NCBI RefSeq assembly: GCF_019703515.2
Contig: NC_059382.1
Span: forward strand, 13,929,001-13,993,000
Length of the DNA: 64,000 nt
Origin: Myxocyprinus asiaticus
Lineage: Eukaryota > Chordata > Actinopteri > Cypriniformes > Catostomidae
Direction: 5' to 3'
Positions within the stretch are counted from its first letter, which is position 1; each line of letters begins with the position of its first letter. Shown here one piece after another: positions 1 to 31,978 of the stretch. The position numbers and the translations under genes were made by a program. The notes below the pieces were generated by a model. That model worked only from the letters and a program-made list of their open reading frames with translations, did not search any database and was not told the origin of the DNA.

Positions 1-180
1 TTATTAATAAAAGAGTCATACTGATTACTGTCTCTCCAGAAGTGACAATTTTGTTCTGTTGAGCACATTGGATGAAAACACGGCTTTATTTGCACATTGT
101 TTTTGTGGTATTGTGGTTTTTCACATAAATTAAATTCGCAACCTTGACGGAAACATATCTAAAAGCATAGGTGAATTATG

Positions 181-540
181 GACCGGGCCAATGCCCAGGG
201 GCCCTTGACTACCAGGGTGCCCTGGGCTGCAAAGTCTCACAGGCCATCAACTTTGAAAAAAAAATGTTTATATATGCTTAAATATGTGGGCCCCTCAGTT
301 ATACAAGGCCCCCTCAAGAGGGCCCTGTGAATATGAGGACCCCCAGCCCTCTTATAGGACCCTTTTGCCTTCCTGTTTCTAATGAAATTTTTTGAGCCAC
401 GCTTTAATCTTATAACGCCGCCTGGTGAAAGTTTCTACCTAAAAGAAAACTGGCCCCGGGGCCCTTGCTAGTCATAAATTGCCCCTCAAAACTTTGCCTA
501 ACACCTCTTTTTGTGCCCCACAGAAGAAAATCATATTAGT
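181..540. repeat. GC-patchy degenerate repeat
   Basis: Runs such as GGGCCCTTG and AGGGCCCTG recur within about 300 bases of otherwise AT-rich DNA. The composition differs sharply from both flanks, which suggests a decayed mobile-element fragment. No coding frame is supported and no family is recognised. Confidence 0.35.
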
Positions 541-2639
541 TTGAAATAACATGAGGATCAGTTTTCATTTTTGGGAAAACAACTCCTATTTCTAAGTATT
601 CGTTGGGTAATCTAGTCATTTTTGTAGGAGACAAAGTTGTTTTTTAGTGTAACATTATCAGCATGTTAAACTTACCATTTCTCAGCAAACAAAAAGTTAT
701 TTCCAAGCTGGATGGAACCATTTATATGCAGGACCTCATTATTATTGTTTTCAGCTTGTTTTATACACTAATATGGTATTACTAACATTCTGCAATGCAC
801 AGGAATGCAAAGTGTTGGGCCTTCAAGATTAGGCTGACCACGTTTCAGCCAAATGGTATGCAAATAAAATGCTATCTCTATTCTCAAGCATGGCAAACCC
901 CCTGACATATGCAAGGCCTGACATGGTCAGTGGTATCACATGAATTCCAAGTAACCATCTCCAAACTGAGTTAGCGATGCTGCCTAACCAAATTCAGGTT
1001 GTCCCAGCTCACATTTTTCACATTTTTTGATACACATCTGCCATGTCAAATTTAAAGGATATCAACTACGAGAGTGAGTGAGTGAGACCCAAAATTAAGA
1101 TGCATCTACACTAATTAAAAAATAAAAAGTCACTTTTGGTTCGAGATAATGGGAGTTATGCAGCCCAGATAAATTCATATGCATTTTTTATTAAAAAAGA
1201 CCATTTCCTCTGCCAGTCATTCAATTAGTCTTTCTATTACAGCAGGACCCTCTTCCCCTCCAAATCCAAACACTCTTTATATCAGCAATTACTGATGCAG
1301 CAGGAGGAGCACAAATCTTCAAGGCCTTGACAGTGTTCAGAAAAAGTCTATTTCCTCCAAAGGCTTTATTACCACAGAAATCCTCCACAATTTTCTGTTT
1401 GTTTATGTCCTCCTCAGGTGGACACCAGAATTGATTTGCTTGGGATTTATAGGCTTGCATAGGCATATGGTTCAGATTGATGCTCTCTTTTTCTTAGGAT
1501 TTGCTTTTGCCAAGTAAATAAACATCTCAGTATGTGTGTATGTGTGCATGTGCATTTTCTTAATTTTTTTTATTTAAATGTATATGCATTAATATATAGT
1601 ATATGTAATTTTCTGTATGCATACAACAGAGCTTACCCTGTAGAATCCTGCATACAACACAGTATGCTCGACTTGGCCTTACTTTTCCATTGTGACGGAT
1701 GAACTACAAGTAATGTCAGCTGCGATTTTTTAATTCTCCTTCTTGACTCATTATTTAATTTGAAAAGTTAAGACATTTAAACAAAAACAGATTAAAAATG
1801 CAAAAATTAGTTCATTTCCAAGATATTGCCAAATTCAAAATGCAGTGTGATGAGGTCATTGGCAACACTAGCATACTACCTTTTTAAACATTTCTTGAGG
1901 AATAAAGTCTATTGTTTCACTTTTTCACTTACTAAATAGTAGGCAGTATATAGCGTTTGGACTGAACAGTATCCAGCTGTACTAGTAAACTAGTATACTA
2001 TTAAACTAGTATTCTATTCCAAACATAGCCAGACACATGCATGCTTACCCATGCACAGAACACTGCATTTTCCACAGTGTTGACTAGTTCAACTCTGAAT
2101 GGACAAAGATGAGGTTGAAAGGCCATGTGCAGACTCTTCCAGCAAAGATCATTTGTGTGCTAATTAAATTTGAAACATTCTTTCATAATCATTTTGAGTG
2201 TTCTTCTCTGGCAGCAGCACAAAAACCTCTTTCAGCATGTCCACCAACCCAGATACACAGAGAAAGTCACTGAATGCGCCCCCAATGAGAATCACATGGC
2301 ACATCGCTCTACATGCATTCCAAAGTTACTATCCACAGCCGGCCACTTGTTTTCACTCATCTCATTTATTGTAGAAGTCGTAAAAAATACATAAGTGCAA
2401 AACCAATCCTTGATGCGCACAAGGATTTGGTTTAAAGCTTTTTTGTCTCTTCATTGGACTGATGTAATTTCCCAAATACAGTGCAGAATACCCTTTTTTA
2501 AGTAGTTTACATTGATTACAGTGTACAGTACAGTGGTTCCTGATGAAATCATTACAATATGAAATGTACAACAATTATAGTTCTCCCTTTACAACATTAT
2601 ATTTAGCTGTATTGTTTTTGAACAGCTATAAATAATCAG
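541..2639. other. AT-rich noncoding stretch
   Basis: No open frame here has convincing coding character or splice context. The frames seen on both strands are under 85 codons and look like chance. A short run repeating 'actagta' lies at about 1980-2012. It is downstream of the syne4 stop on the minus strand. Confidence 0.6.
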
Positions 2640-3345
2640 TTGACCAACATTTAAACGTGCAAAGGGATCACCCAAAAATGAAAATGTTCTCATCATTCAC
2701 ACTCATGCCATCTCAGATGTGTATGACTCTCATTCTTCTGCAAAACACAAATGAAAATTTCTAGAAGAATATCTCTGCTCTGTAGGTTTATTCAATGCAA
2801 GTGAAGCTCTAAAAATCACAAAGTCATCATAAAACTAATCCATAAGACTCCAGTGGTTAAATTCATGTCTTCAGAAGTAATTTGATAAGTGTGGGTGAAG
2901 AACAGATCGATATTTAAGTCCTTTTTTACGAAAAATCTCCACCCTTGACCAACCCCGACCAGTCGGTGGCGATATGCACGAAGAATGCAAATAGCCAAAA
3001 AACAAAAGAAGATGAATGTGTAAGTGAAAGTGAAAGTGGAGATTTATAGTAAAAAGGACTTGAATATTGATCTGTTTCACACCCACACCTATCATATCAC
3101 TTCTGAAGATATGAATTTAACCACTGGAGTCATATAGATTACTTTTATGCTGACTTTGTGATTTTTGGAGATTCAAAGTTCTGGCCACCATTCACTTGCA
3201 TTTTATTGACCTACAGAGCCGAAATATTCTTCTAAAAATCTTCATTTGTGTTCTGCAGAAGAGAGAAAGTCATACACATCTGTGATGGCATGAGGTGTGA
3301 GTTAATGATGAGAGAATTTTCATTTTTGGGTGAAATAATCCTTTT
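2640..3345. repeat. Long palindromic MITE
   Basis: The two halves are imperfect inverted copies. The left part carries 'cacccaaaaatgaaaat', 'catgccatctcagatgtgt' and 'actccagtggttaaattcatg'. The right part carries their reverse complements around 3118-3345. The same family recurs at about 5960-6430. It is a hairpin-forming non-autonomous DNA element of a kind common in cyprinids. The short frames inside it are repeat-derived. Confidence 0.7.
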
Positions 3346-3530
3346 AAACTGTGCAAAATGTCAGTCAACCTGAATTATATGCAACATTTTATACAATTAA
3401 AGAAAACACAAGTAAACATGCTTGACAAGGCAGTTTTAAATAGTGATGCTTCTTGAGCTCTCATTAAATAATTTAATTTGATACTATTTATACAATTCAC
3501 GCTAACATTATGAAAAAAATAGTGTCAGAG

Positions 3531-5020
3531 CCAGTGGCGGGCCGTGCATTAAAAGTCTAGGACTTCAGTGTGATTCATGCCATTAAGAAAACACAGGTTC
3601 ACAATGAAAAAGACACCCTATGCCTTTAGTAATACCAACTGACATTTTGTTCTCCCGAACAGACATTCAAAAATCATAATTTTTCATATGAATCTACCAA
3701 GGAGGTCTATAATACCTGGAAAAATCTATCTAATAATATTTGCGATTTAAATGTTGCTTGCAATACATTTTGTTTCGTCAGGGTACATGGTAATGCTGCG
3801 TTCCATTCAAGTTGGATGTGGGATATTCCTACTTTATATCTCCGACCATAAATGCATTCCATTCCCCGATATTCGGAACTGCAACGCTCCTGTTAGCTTA
3901 GCAGGGGTTTGACTCTCATTAGAGATGTCTCCTAGCAACCCAACTGATAAACAATGCTGCAGCGTTAGCATTTGTGCTTCAGGTGTATGATTACCAAAAG
4001 AGATTATAATGTTTTATACACCTGTTTCTGCAGGCGTTTGTTAAACAAGCTTTAATATCATGTAATGTGGAAACAAACTCATTTATCGATATTACTTAAT
4101 AAAGTGAATGTTTATCACTTACTTTGTATATCTCCCTGAGTGTCGACATGTTTGTGTGACATCATGCCCTTGCATCTCGGCAAAATCGCAGTTGAGAATT
4201 TCTGCACGAGCCTACAAGTTGTAATTCTGACTTCAAGATGTGTTCCATTGCACTTTTCCTAGTAGGAAGTTGTAAAATCTGACTTTCCGAGTTGAATGGA
4301 ACACGGCACTACTTTTCAAAACTTGATCCAGCAGCCTAATTTACACTTAGAAAACTCCTGATGTTGCTATAACAATGCAAAAAGCACTTACCAATTTACT
4401 TGAAGTGAAAATCAGTCCTCCTTTCCTGTTTAATAAATTAAGCAATCACACGGTCATGCAGAACATCTAGTATTTGTAAATCCATAAGGATCTCTTTCTC
4501 AATGGCGATAACAGCAATGATGACAGCCGACTCGTCAGCAAGATCTCACGCTCGCTTTCAAATTACGTCACTTAAAGCATGATTGCGTCACTCAAGGCCA
4601 GCTAGAAGACCTCGACCGGGACATATCCTAAAGATCACACCCACCAAGCACAAATAAATCAATCTGATTGGCTGATGAATCTGACAATCTGACTTTAGTT
4701 GCCCATTCATTTGCACTGTTGAGGGATTCTGTGAAAATTCTGAAGTACTGAGGGGGTGGAGCTCAAACTCACGCGCTACTTCAGCTAACGAGCTCGGCTT
4801 CGGGCATGTGATTTCTGAAACAGTTGTCACGCTTCGCTTGTAAGCATCAAGGAATAAATTCTGACTGGATAAACTTTTCGTTTTTCTCTATTTGTTTGTA
4901 GATTAATTAAGAGTGGAAAGCAATTAAAAATACATAGGCAAAAAGGTGACTGAGAATGAAAGGATGAAAAATATTTATTTATTTGGCATGTTAGGCCAGC
5001 AGAGAAGGCTTTACTGGTCA
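3531..5020 (+). mobile_element. DNA transposon, copy A (inverted partner at 60.8-62.5 kb)
   Basis: It begins near 'ccagtggcgggccgtgcatt' and ends near 'ccagcagagaaggcttta'. Nearly the same sequence occurs in reverse at about 60838-62457. A nested palindromic element, opening with 'ctgcgttccattcaa' at 3795 and closing with 'ttgaatggaacacgg' by about 4309, is present in both copies, so the nesting predates their spread. A related frame of about 80 codons (4588-4830, minus) also occurs in both copies, but it resembles no transposase known to me. The family is not identified. Confidence 0.7.
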
Positions 5021-5207
5021 GAGCAGAATTAAGTGCACTTTGTGGGGTTTACACTCTTGGCCTTTGATGGCCTGAGTCCAACCATATTTAAGGCATGTGG
5101 ATGGCACCCAGGGATAACCTTGTATAATCATTATGCAAAACCACAAAACAGCCAAACAGATTTAGCTCCTCCTGAACCCCATTTTCAGATGAGAAATGCT
5201 TTCATAA

Positions 5208-5455
5208 AGGAATAATTCACCCAAAATTGTAAATTCTGTGATCATTTACTTACATTGTTCCAAACGTTTCTGTTGGCCTCAGTCACCATTCACTTTCATT
5301 GTATGGAAAAGATGCAATGAAAGTGAATGGTAAATGAGACTAACATTCTAACGTCTCCTTTTGTGTTCAACACAAGTTAAACAGGTTTGGAACAACATGT
5401 GGGTGAGTAAATAATGGAATTTTGTTCATTTTTGGGTGAACAATCTCTTTAAAAA
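5208..5455. repeat. Palindromic MITE
   Basis: The left arm contains 'attcacccaaaattgtaaat' and 'caccattcactttcattg'. The right arm contains 'caatgaaagtgaatgg' and 'tttttgggtgaac'. The arms are inverted copies around about 5315. Related copies lie at about 15270-15485, 25980-26100, 30785-30845 and 54395-54545. Confidence 0.75.
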
Positions 5456-5530
5456 ATCCTTTAATCTAAAAGCAAAGAGAAGAGTTTAGCAAATGCACTC
5501 TCTATCTTTACAGTACTGCAGCCTGAATCA

Positions 5531-24766
<19,236 letters not shown>

Positions 24767-27208
24767 CTGCTTACAAGAACACAAAGGAAGGCCAGATCAT
24801 TAGACTCCAACAAAGCATGATGCACACACATATTGTGACTCTGCTTTCAAAACATAACTCTTTCAGTTATGCTGTCTTGCTTATGAGGAAGTAAACTGAT
24901 CTTGGGATAATTTTATTTCTATGCATAAAACACTGAGAATCAGACACAGAAAATTCAGAAATGGGTATTTGACATGCAGTAGTTTTGGAAAGTTGACATG
25001 TCCTGCGGTGTGACATGCTATACAGCATAGAAAACCATTTAAAAGTGCAATATCCTAAGTCTTATGCAATTGCTATGCTTGCCGCTTATATATATATATA
25101 TATATATTCACATTTACTGAGAAACTACATGGCATTTTTACTCCAAAAACAAATAAATAATATTTTGCATATAGAAAATTAAGCCCATTTGTGGGCCACT
25201 AAGATTTTTTACATTGTGACATTATTTCCATGTCATGTCCGTGTTTCATGAGAATCATCCAATGGAGAAAAACTCATTTTAACCTAAAATCTTGATGTTT
25301 TTTGTCAAGTCCATGGACATGTTATGTTTGTGTCAACTGTCCATATACATAAAGCATTTCCTTGCATCAACCATTTTCCTACATCAAGAAAAGTTTGTAG
25401 TCTACACAAGACCCAAGGCTCGTACAATTCAAAATAGCCCACACTCCTTGAAAATTAAGTGTTGGGCTTTTGCCTAGCTACAGTTCACAAAAATAAATAA
25501 ATAAATAATAAAATATACTAAATAAATAAATAAATATTTCTTGAAGAATTAAAAATCTCAGTTTTTACCATAAAATCTTCAACTCAAAAGAATATCAGTG
25601 ATTAATTTACAGTGGAGAGAAACGCATTGTTGCAAGTTTCTGGTTAGAAAAAGCAGTCTTTTTTTGCATGACAAACTGATTCCAGATTTTAGACACCTCA
25701 GACATAAAAAAAATGTCTCCTGTGCTCCGGGGTATAAATTCAGCCATCAAAAACCATAAATTAGTTTTATGCCTGTTACCCAAAGGAGTTACAAGGCTGC
25801 CGCCCCAGCCCTGGCAGAGAAAAAAGCCAAATAGATTTTCCTCACTCTAATACCAAAGTCAGATATGCCAGGCCATGGCTGCTGTCAATCAAGACTGATG
25901 CTCCCAAAATGTGTCTTAGGCTAACCTCATTGTTGACTTTGACAAAGGAAGGTTTTTTAATGTTTGAGTGTGCCTTGAAAGGATAGTTCACCCAAAACAG
26001 AAAATTCTATCATCCTTTACTCACCCTCATGTTGTTCCAAACACTTATGACTGACTTTCTATCATGAAACATAAAAGGAGATCAATCAGTATAGTCAGAT
26101 GTTATTCTACTACTTCGTATCCCCCACCTCAGTCTAAAATAAGAGTGGAACACATCCGTATTTATAAATGAACTTGCCTTGCATGATCACTTGTGGAGAA
26201 TAGTTGCTTTAAACCTTTAGCCCGACCAGCTTATAAGTCCAAGTCAGTCAGGCATAATTTACCTGCAACCTTTCCATCTACCTCAGCTGCCTTTACCACC
26301 ACAGATACACACTGGCTTTAGGCTCAACTGAAATGACAGTCATTTCTCAGGGTCTGCTATGAGTTTGCCCCAGTGGAGGGCATTAAGGCACTGGACTGAG
26401 TCTCAAGGCAGTCAGGTTGAAAATCGAAGGCCCCCGTTATTGCTTTTCTCAGCCTGCAGAGAATGTTGCTCTTGCCTGAAGAGTAATGGAGTGCAAACAC
26501 GACTGCAATCCATACACGGTTCCTAACCTTTTCAGTAGTGAACAAACGTATAGCAGCCTGAAGGCCATTTCCCATCTCACTGGTGATGTTGGGGCATTGA
26601 AGGTCCTGAGGAATAGTTATATTTACAATCTCTCTATGTCCACATGTGCAGTTATAATCGAATTACAGTGGGCTTTTGCATCATCAAGCTACAGTCTTCG
26701 GCAGTCTATCCAAGTACTCATGACAAAATGCGTTATCAAATATTTTAAGGAAGGACGTCAGCTGAGGAAATGCTGGTCTTTCCGAACAAGTGAACAATGC
26801 AAAGTGCAACTGTGGTCCGATTAACATTTATACATTCTGAACGGAGCCAAGCCACAATCGCATTATCTAGGTCTGTTAGTCCTACATCACAAAATTGGAC
26901 TACATTTTGGTAAGATAAATAGTTTTTGTCCGACTGAAATCAAACTTTAAAAGTGCATTTAAACGTACTGAACAACTGCAAGCAGCACATTAAATGACTG
27001 AAACACTGCTCTTTACAAAACCCTGCCCTCTTAAGATACTGTTGTACAGTTGAGTGTGTTGTAATCAGATAATGTGCAGGAGAGCAGCAGCACGTCATCT
27101 TAAGTGTTGACAAGTTGTCAAAAGCAACGGAAGGAAAACAGCGTTTTCACATGAAAAACTAAGAACTGCTAATGATGCTCAATAATCAGCTGTTTAATCT
27201 GAATGACC
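24767..27208. other. Noncoding stretch upstream of the first placed syne4 exon
   Basis: Holds a short (TA)n at about 25088-25107, AAATA runs near 25490-25540, and half of a palindromic MITE at about 25978-26100 ('ttcacccaaaacagaaaatt'). No exon is supported. Confidence 0.5.
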
Positions 27209-27981
27209 TATAGGGCTGGGTATTGATATAGATTTCCCCATTTTATTCTGATTCACAAGCTTTTGATTCAATTCCATTTTTGTTTCAGATTCATTTGAGT
27301 ATATTTCAGCTAGAATGCCCACTTTGTTTAAATATAAAATAAATTCTGTCTCTGCTAATGTTGTTAATTATAAAGGGTTAATTATAATGTCATTTTAGCC
27401 TTTAAAAAAAAAAATGCAAATTCCAAATACTTTGTTAATAAATATGATGTCTTGAAATTGTGTATATCATTTTGTATGGCCTATATATTGTGTTAAATTT
27501 TTATTGTTTACAGGAATAATTTTTACTATTTGCAAGCGTTTACATATTAATGAGTGTCACGCAGCTTCTTTACCGCATCCGAGCCGTGTGTTAATATTTC
27601 TTTTTTTGTTGTTTTTGATCAAAAGCTGACTGTTAAGAACGGAAAGAGTATTAAAAGAGAAATCATAAATGACAAATATATAGCATGGATCTTGTCTTTG
27701 CATAGAACAAAATGATTGACAGGCAGAAAGTGCCTCAAAATCTTCTGATTGTCTAAACAAAGAATCTGTGACCCGCAGAAAAACCCCCACATTTTTTCTT
27801 TTTCACTATTTAAAGAGCCTAGGGCTCTCACAGAGACAGGTGTGATATTTCAGGACACCCAGTTCAGTGATATTTTCCAAATGCAATTTAATAATAATAA
27901 TAATAAAAAAAATCTAAGAATCTAAAAATTCACCTTCATCCTTCTAATTTGTGCCCAATGGGCCTACATCCCAGCCCTGAT
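27209..27981. mobile_element. hAT-like non-autonomous element
   Basis: The ends 'tagggctgggtattgata' and 'acatcccagccctg' are inverted, matching AGGGCTGGG-type hAT termini. Internal sequence ('ttttgattcaattcc') is typical of a widespread fish repeat. No clear 8-bp target duplication remains. The frames at 27557-27831 are repeat-derived. Confidence 0.6.
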
Positions 27982-28537
27982 AAAAAGTCTAGCTCAAGTT
28001 TCATACTTGGCGATGGATATACAACTCTAACACCCATTATAAAAAAGGTACAAAATGTTCTCACAGGTGTTACCATTTTGATATCTAATCACTTTATGGT
28101 AATCATATAACACTGACACTTTATACACATGTAATCCTGACTGCTGTTTTTCACCCTCTGCTGTGAAAGTCACCAAACAAGGATCATGGTTAATTAATAT
28201 AGACACCAGGATCAGAAAACGGCATGAGACAAGCGAGGATGGATATGACAGAACGGATTACAGATGTCTTTTGCTTAGTCATCTCATTCAGTTCAGTGTC
28301 AGTGGTTTGGCCAGGAACAGATGAGGCAGGTGCATCTGGGGACTTTTCCATAACACAGCCTGCATTTGAATGAGCTCGAGTTGAATAAACATGCAAACTG
28401 CTTATTACGATGGAGAAAAAAGCCTTCCATTTAGGTGAAAGGTGGGGCAGGGATGAATCCACATGTGAAAGCAAATCAGAAGTAATGATGCATTCAATAC
28501 ATCAATGAAATTAAAATCACTCTTCTGGGCTTCTTAT

Positions 28538-28942
28538 TCAGGTTTTATAGCCCAACCCCAGCAATCTTTCTAGATCATCTGACAACTCGGTATGGGCACA
28601 GAACACAATCACAGAAAACAAGCGACTCTCTGGGGGAATATCGTTTTTCTTTCTTAACATTGGATAAAGCTGAGCTTCTCTCCCTGACACTGTATAAACC
28701 TCACGGCAAATGACGGTACGGTTACCCTTTTTCTTGGCCAATGACAATTGCTTCGCTTGGTTTATAATAAGCCAGGAAAGGTCATAACACTCTAAAAGCT
28801 CAGAATGTTGCTGTTTTCGTGAGAGGCAGTAAACAGAAGCTGTTATTGCACCCCTGAATCTCTTGCCAAGCTCGGGGCATGTGCTGAATCTCATCCCACA
28901 CGCTGCCAAGCAAAAAGAATAATCTACAATTTCTGCCCACAT
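28538..28942 (-). CDS. Hypothetical 134-codon ORF
   Basis: An uninterrupted frame begins with a true ATG (MWAEIVDYSFCLAACGMRF) and ends with TGA. The product is rich in Cys, Lys and Leu (SLAKKKGNRTVICREVYTV; DDLERLLGLGYKT). I do not recognise it. No repeat was seen across it and no partner exon was placed. It is long for chance in this AT-rich DNA, but a chance frame or a decayed single-exon retrocopy remains possible. Confidence 0.25.
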   Translation of the reverse strand: MWAEIVDYSFCLAACGMRFSTCPELGKRFRGAITASVYCLSRKQQHSELLECYDLSWLIINQAKQLSLAKKKGNRTVICREVYTVSGREAQLYPMLRKKNDIPPESRLFSVIVFCAHTELSDDLERLLGLGYKT

Positions 28943-29225
28943 TCTATTGATTAATTTGAGTTAGAGGACAAACTTGAGTTTAGCAGCGTGTCTAATTACT
29001 CTAATCATTCAAATCAGTAAAAAAATGGCACAAAAGCACTATAGAAAACACTAATTACAGTTATGGACTAACATTCCAAACAGTAAACTTTCCCAAAATA
29101 ACAAACTATGAACTACACAGTTTGATAGTCTACAAGTAGGACTGGCCAATATATCAAATATTCATGATATATTCGCATAGATTTTGCTGCCAATATTAAA
29201 TTAAGCATGACAACAATTTGCCATT

Positions 29226-30010
29226 TACAACCTCAATTCCGAAAAAGTTGGGACCGTATGGAAAATGCTACAAAAACAAAAAGGGAGTGATTTTTAAATT
29301 CTATTCACCCTGTGCTCTATTGAAAGCACTAAAACACATTATTTGATGTTTTACCTTGTGAAAATGTTTTACCTGTTGTTTTTTTTTTTTTTTTTTTACA
29401 TGCACTGCAACACATTCCAAAACAGTTGGGACAGTCGATTGTTTACCACTGTGTAACATAATTTCTTCTTATAACACTTATTTTACTAAGCATTTGGGCA
29501 CTGAAGACAAAAAAAAGTTTAAGTTTAGCAAAGCAGAATTTCCCCCCATTCATCCATTATACAGGTCTTCAGCTGGGCAATTGTCTTGGGGGCCTTCATT
29601 GCCCTATTATTCACTTCATAATGTGCCACACATTCTCAATTGGAGACAGGTCAGGACTACATGCAGGCCGATCTAGTACCTGCACTCTCTGCTTACGTAG
29701 CCATGCACTTGTAATCCGGGTAGTATGTGGTTTAGTGTTGTACTGCTGGAAAATGCAAGGACGTTCCTGGAAAAGATGGCATCTGGATGGCAGCATATGC
29801 TGCTTCAAAATTTATACATATATTTCTGCACTATTGGTGCACTCACAGATATGCAAGTTACCCATGCCATGGGCATTGACACACCCGCATTGTCAGTTAC
29901 AACTCAGAAAAGGAGAATCCGCTTGGCTTCATTCAGCTGCTCTGCGTCTTGCTGTTCTTGTGTCCATCTATGCTATTTTTAATTGTTGTGTGTATACAAG
30001 CAATAGCTGG
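29226..30010 (-). mobile_element. Tc1/mariner-like element relic
   Basis: The left end, 'tccgaaaaagttgggaccgt', matches the start of a common fish repeat. On the minus strand the frame at 29611-29808 encodes the conserved transposase C-terminal region: FQQYNTKPHTTRITSAWL, then PACSPDLSPIENVWHIMK. The DNxxxH-type motif is mutated to YNTKPHT, and the frame is short and broken further out. Dead copy. Confidence 0.85.
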
Positions 30011-31821
30011 ACGTCTTTGACCGTTTGATGCGTTTCTGGCCATATGTGCCTCAGTGCACCTGTGTGTGTGTCATGTTTCACCGTGGACTTGTGTATGTGA
30101 AGCTAATATCATCATCAACTCATCATAATACGATTCAATCTTTGCAAAGGAACTGTTATTTGAAGAATGGGGCAGTTAAAAACACTTGGGATTGACTGCA
30201 AAACCTTCAGTAAACAGTTTCATTCATGAATATTTCAAATGTTATGACTGTTTAATAGTTATGGTGCTGATGTGCTTGAATAAACAGTTCATATATTCGG
30301 TTGCAATGTGTTGGATGTGTGTTGTGTAAACCCTGAAATTTAGTTTCATAATGTTGTGGAGAGCTTGTTTATTCTCTTCCGATTGAGCTTAAAATATGGC
30401 TGAATTTGAGGGGCTGCACAATGTTAGCCAATCAGAACAGTGGCCGTTTACACTGAAGTTTAAAGGAGACACTGATGCCAAAACTGAGCGTTTCAGTCAG
30501 AGGGCCAGAGACAGGTTGGGAAATGTTCATTTATTACTAAACTATGACAGTTTTTGGTGCAAAAAACTTTAATGACATTATCAGTGGACCTAAGGGAAAA
30601 TAATTATGATAGCATTTCATGACCCCTTTAAGAATGTGTGAAACATTATAAAAGCGCAATGAAGGTCACATACAATTGCACAGCTGAAGACCTGCATAAT
30701 GGATGAATAGGGAAAAATTCTGCTTGCTAAACTTAAACTTGTGTTTACCAACACGCAGAATTGGGGTTGAATTTGGCCATTGCAAGAGTAGTTCACCCAA
30801 AAATGCAATGAAAGTGAACAGTGACTGAGACTAAAATACAGCATATATCTCCTTCCATGTTTCACAGTTTTAACATTATAATTGAATATACAACCATGTG
30901 ACCCATGTTTGGTTTTTGACCATTGAAAATGTGTAAATTTAACACATGGAGATACACAGTGTGTCCCATATCTCTGGGATTAAACCATTTAGGGCACTGA
31001 AAATTAAGATATAGGCAGATATAGAAAATACAAAAGTTATAGGCATTCCAACTTTGGGAACACATCATAAAAAGTGCCCCCATTTTTCTAAGGCTATTTT
31101 TCTTACCTGTAATTTTGCTCCAAAACCATAGGCGAAAAGTCATTTTAACCCTCCTCTACAAAATAATGGATTACTCATTAAATATTGATCTATGGCATTT
31201 AATACGTTGGTTTTCTTCATTTACAATTCTCTTTCGTCATTTACATTCACATTAACACATTTGGCAGATGCTTTGTATCCAAAGCGACTTACAGTGCATG
31301 TATATATTTTACCAATTTGTGCATTCCCTGGCAATCAAACCCATGATCTTATTAGGTTGATTTGAAATGAAATAGCCCAAAAAAAATTATTAGACCAGTT
31401 TCACAGTCTTTCCTTGTCTCACGACTTGTATGACAGCGCTAAGACATATATTTTAATAGTAAAACAATTAGCTTGCATCATCACACAAAATGTTCACGAG
31501 TCCTGAGGAATTTCATGTATTTGTATGTATACTATATATATTAAAAAACAAACAGTTTAAAGCTATTTCAGAGCAAAAACATCTATCGAATATCATCATA
31601 AAAACCAGAAAAATATAAAGATATAATATTTAAGCTATATTGTCTGGCCCTAGCCACAAGCATACAGTAGTTATTTCTTACGATGAGCAACACAAACCTG
31701 CACAATTTTAACACCATTTGCTCAGTGGGAGTACCAAAACTATGACAAGCTAAAATAGGTCTGCTTGTTTGGCTCAACCTGTTTGAAAAATGTATTTATA
31801 ATCTAAAACGTGTGCACATAC
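30011..31821. other. Noncoding DNA with repeat fragments
   Basis: Includes a fish repeat fragment near 30410-30640, a partial MITE near 30785-30845, and a 'ttggcagatgctttgtatcc' fragment at about 31260-31310 that recurs in decayed form near 9180 and 41125. No gene is supported. Confidence 0.45.
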
Positions 31822-31978
31822 TCTCGGTGAGGTGACAGCATTCCACCCACTCCCGTCTGTGTCGTACCATGGACTTGAGGACATAAGGACCCTGCGTTTG
31901 GTCTCTCTCATCGAAGCTCAGCTCTCCAACTGCCCAGACCCCTGTTCTCCCCCCCATCCACACAGAGACTGCACTCAT
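31822..31978 (-). CDS. Possible 5' coding exon of unknown gene (syne4?)
   Basis: An ATG in context gacaATGa opens a 52-codon frame (MSAVSVWMGGRTGVWAVGEL, ending REWVECCHLTE) that runs into a strong donor, AGA|GTATGT, in phase 1. An in-frame stop lies upstream. It is upstream of and on the same strand as syne4, but its exit phase does not fit the first placed syne4 exon, so at least one exon would be missing. Weak candidate. Confidence 0.25.

Noticed and set aside
1221..1466. 81-codon minus-strand frame
   Set aside because: No similarity, no splice context and unremarkable composition. Probably chance.
26486..26824. 112-codon plus-strand frame
   Set aside because: Low-complexity composition, no domain and no matching splice sites. 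Probably chance.
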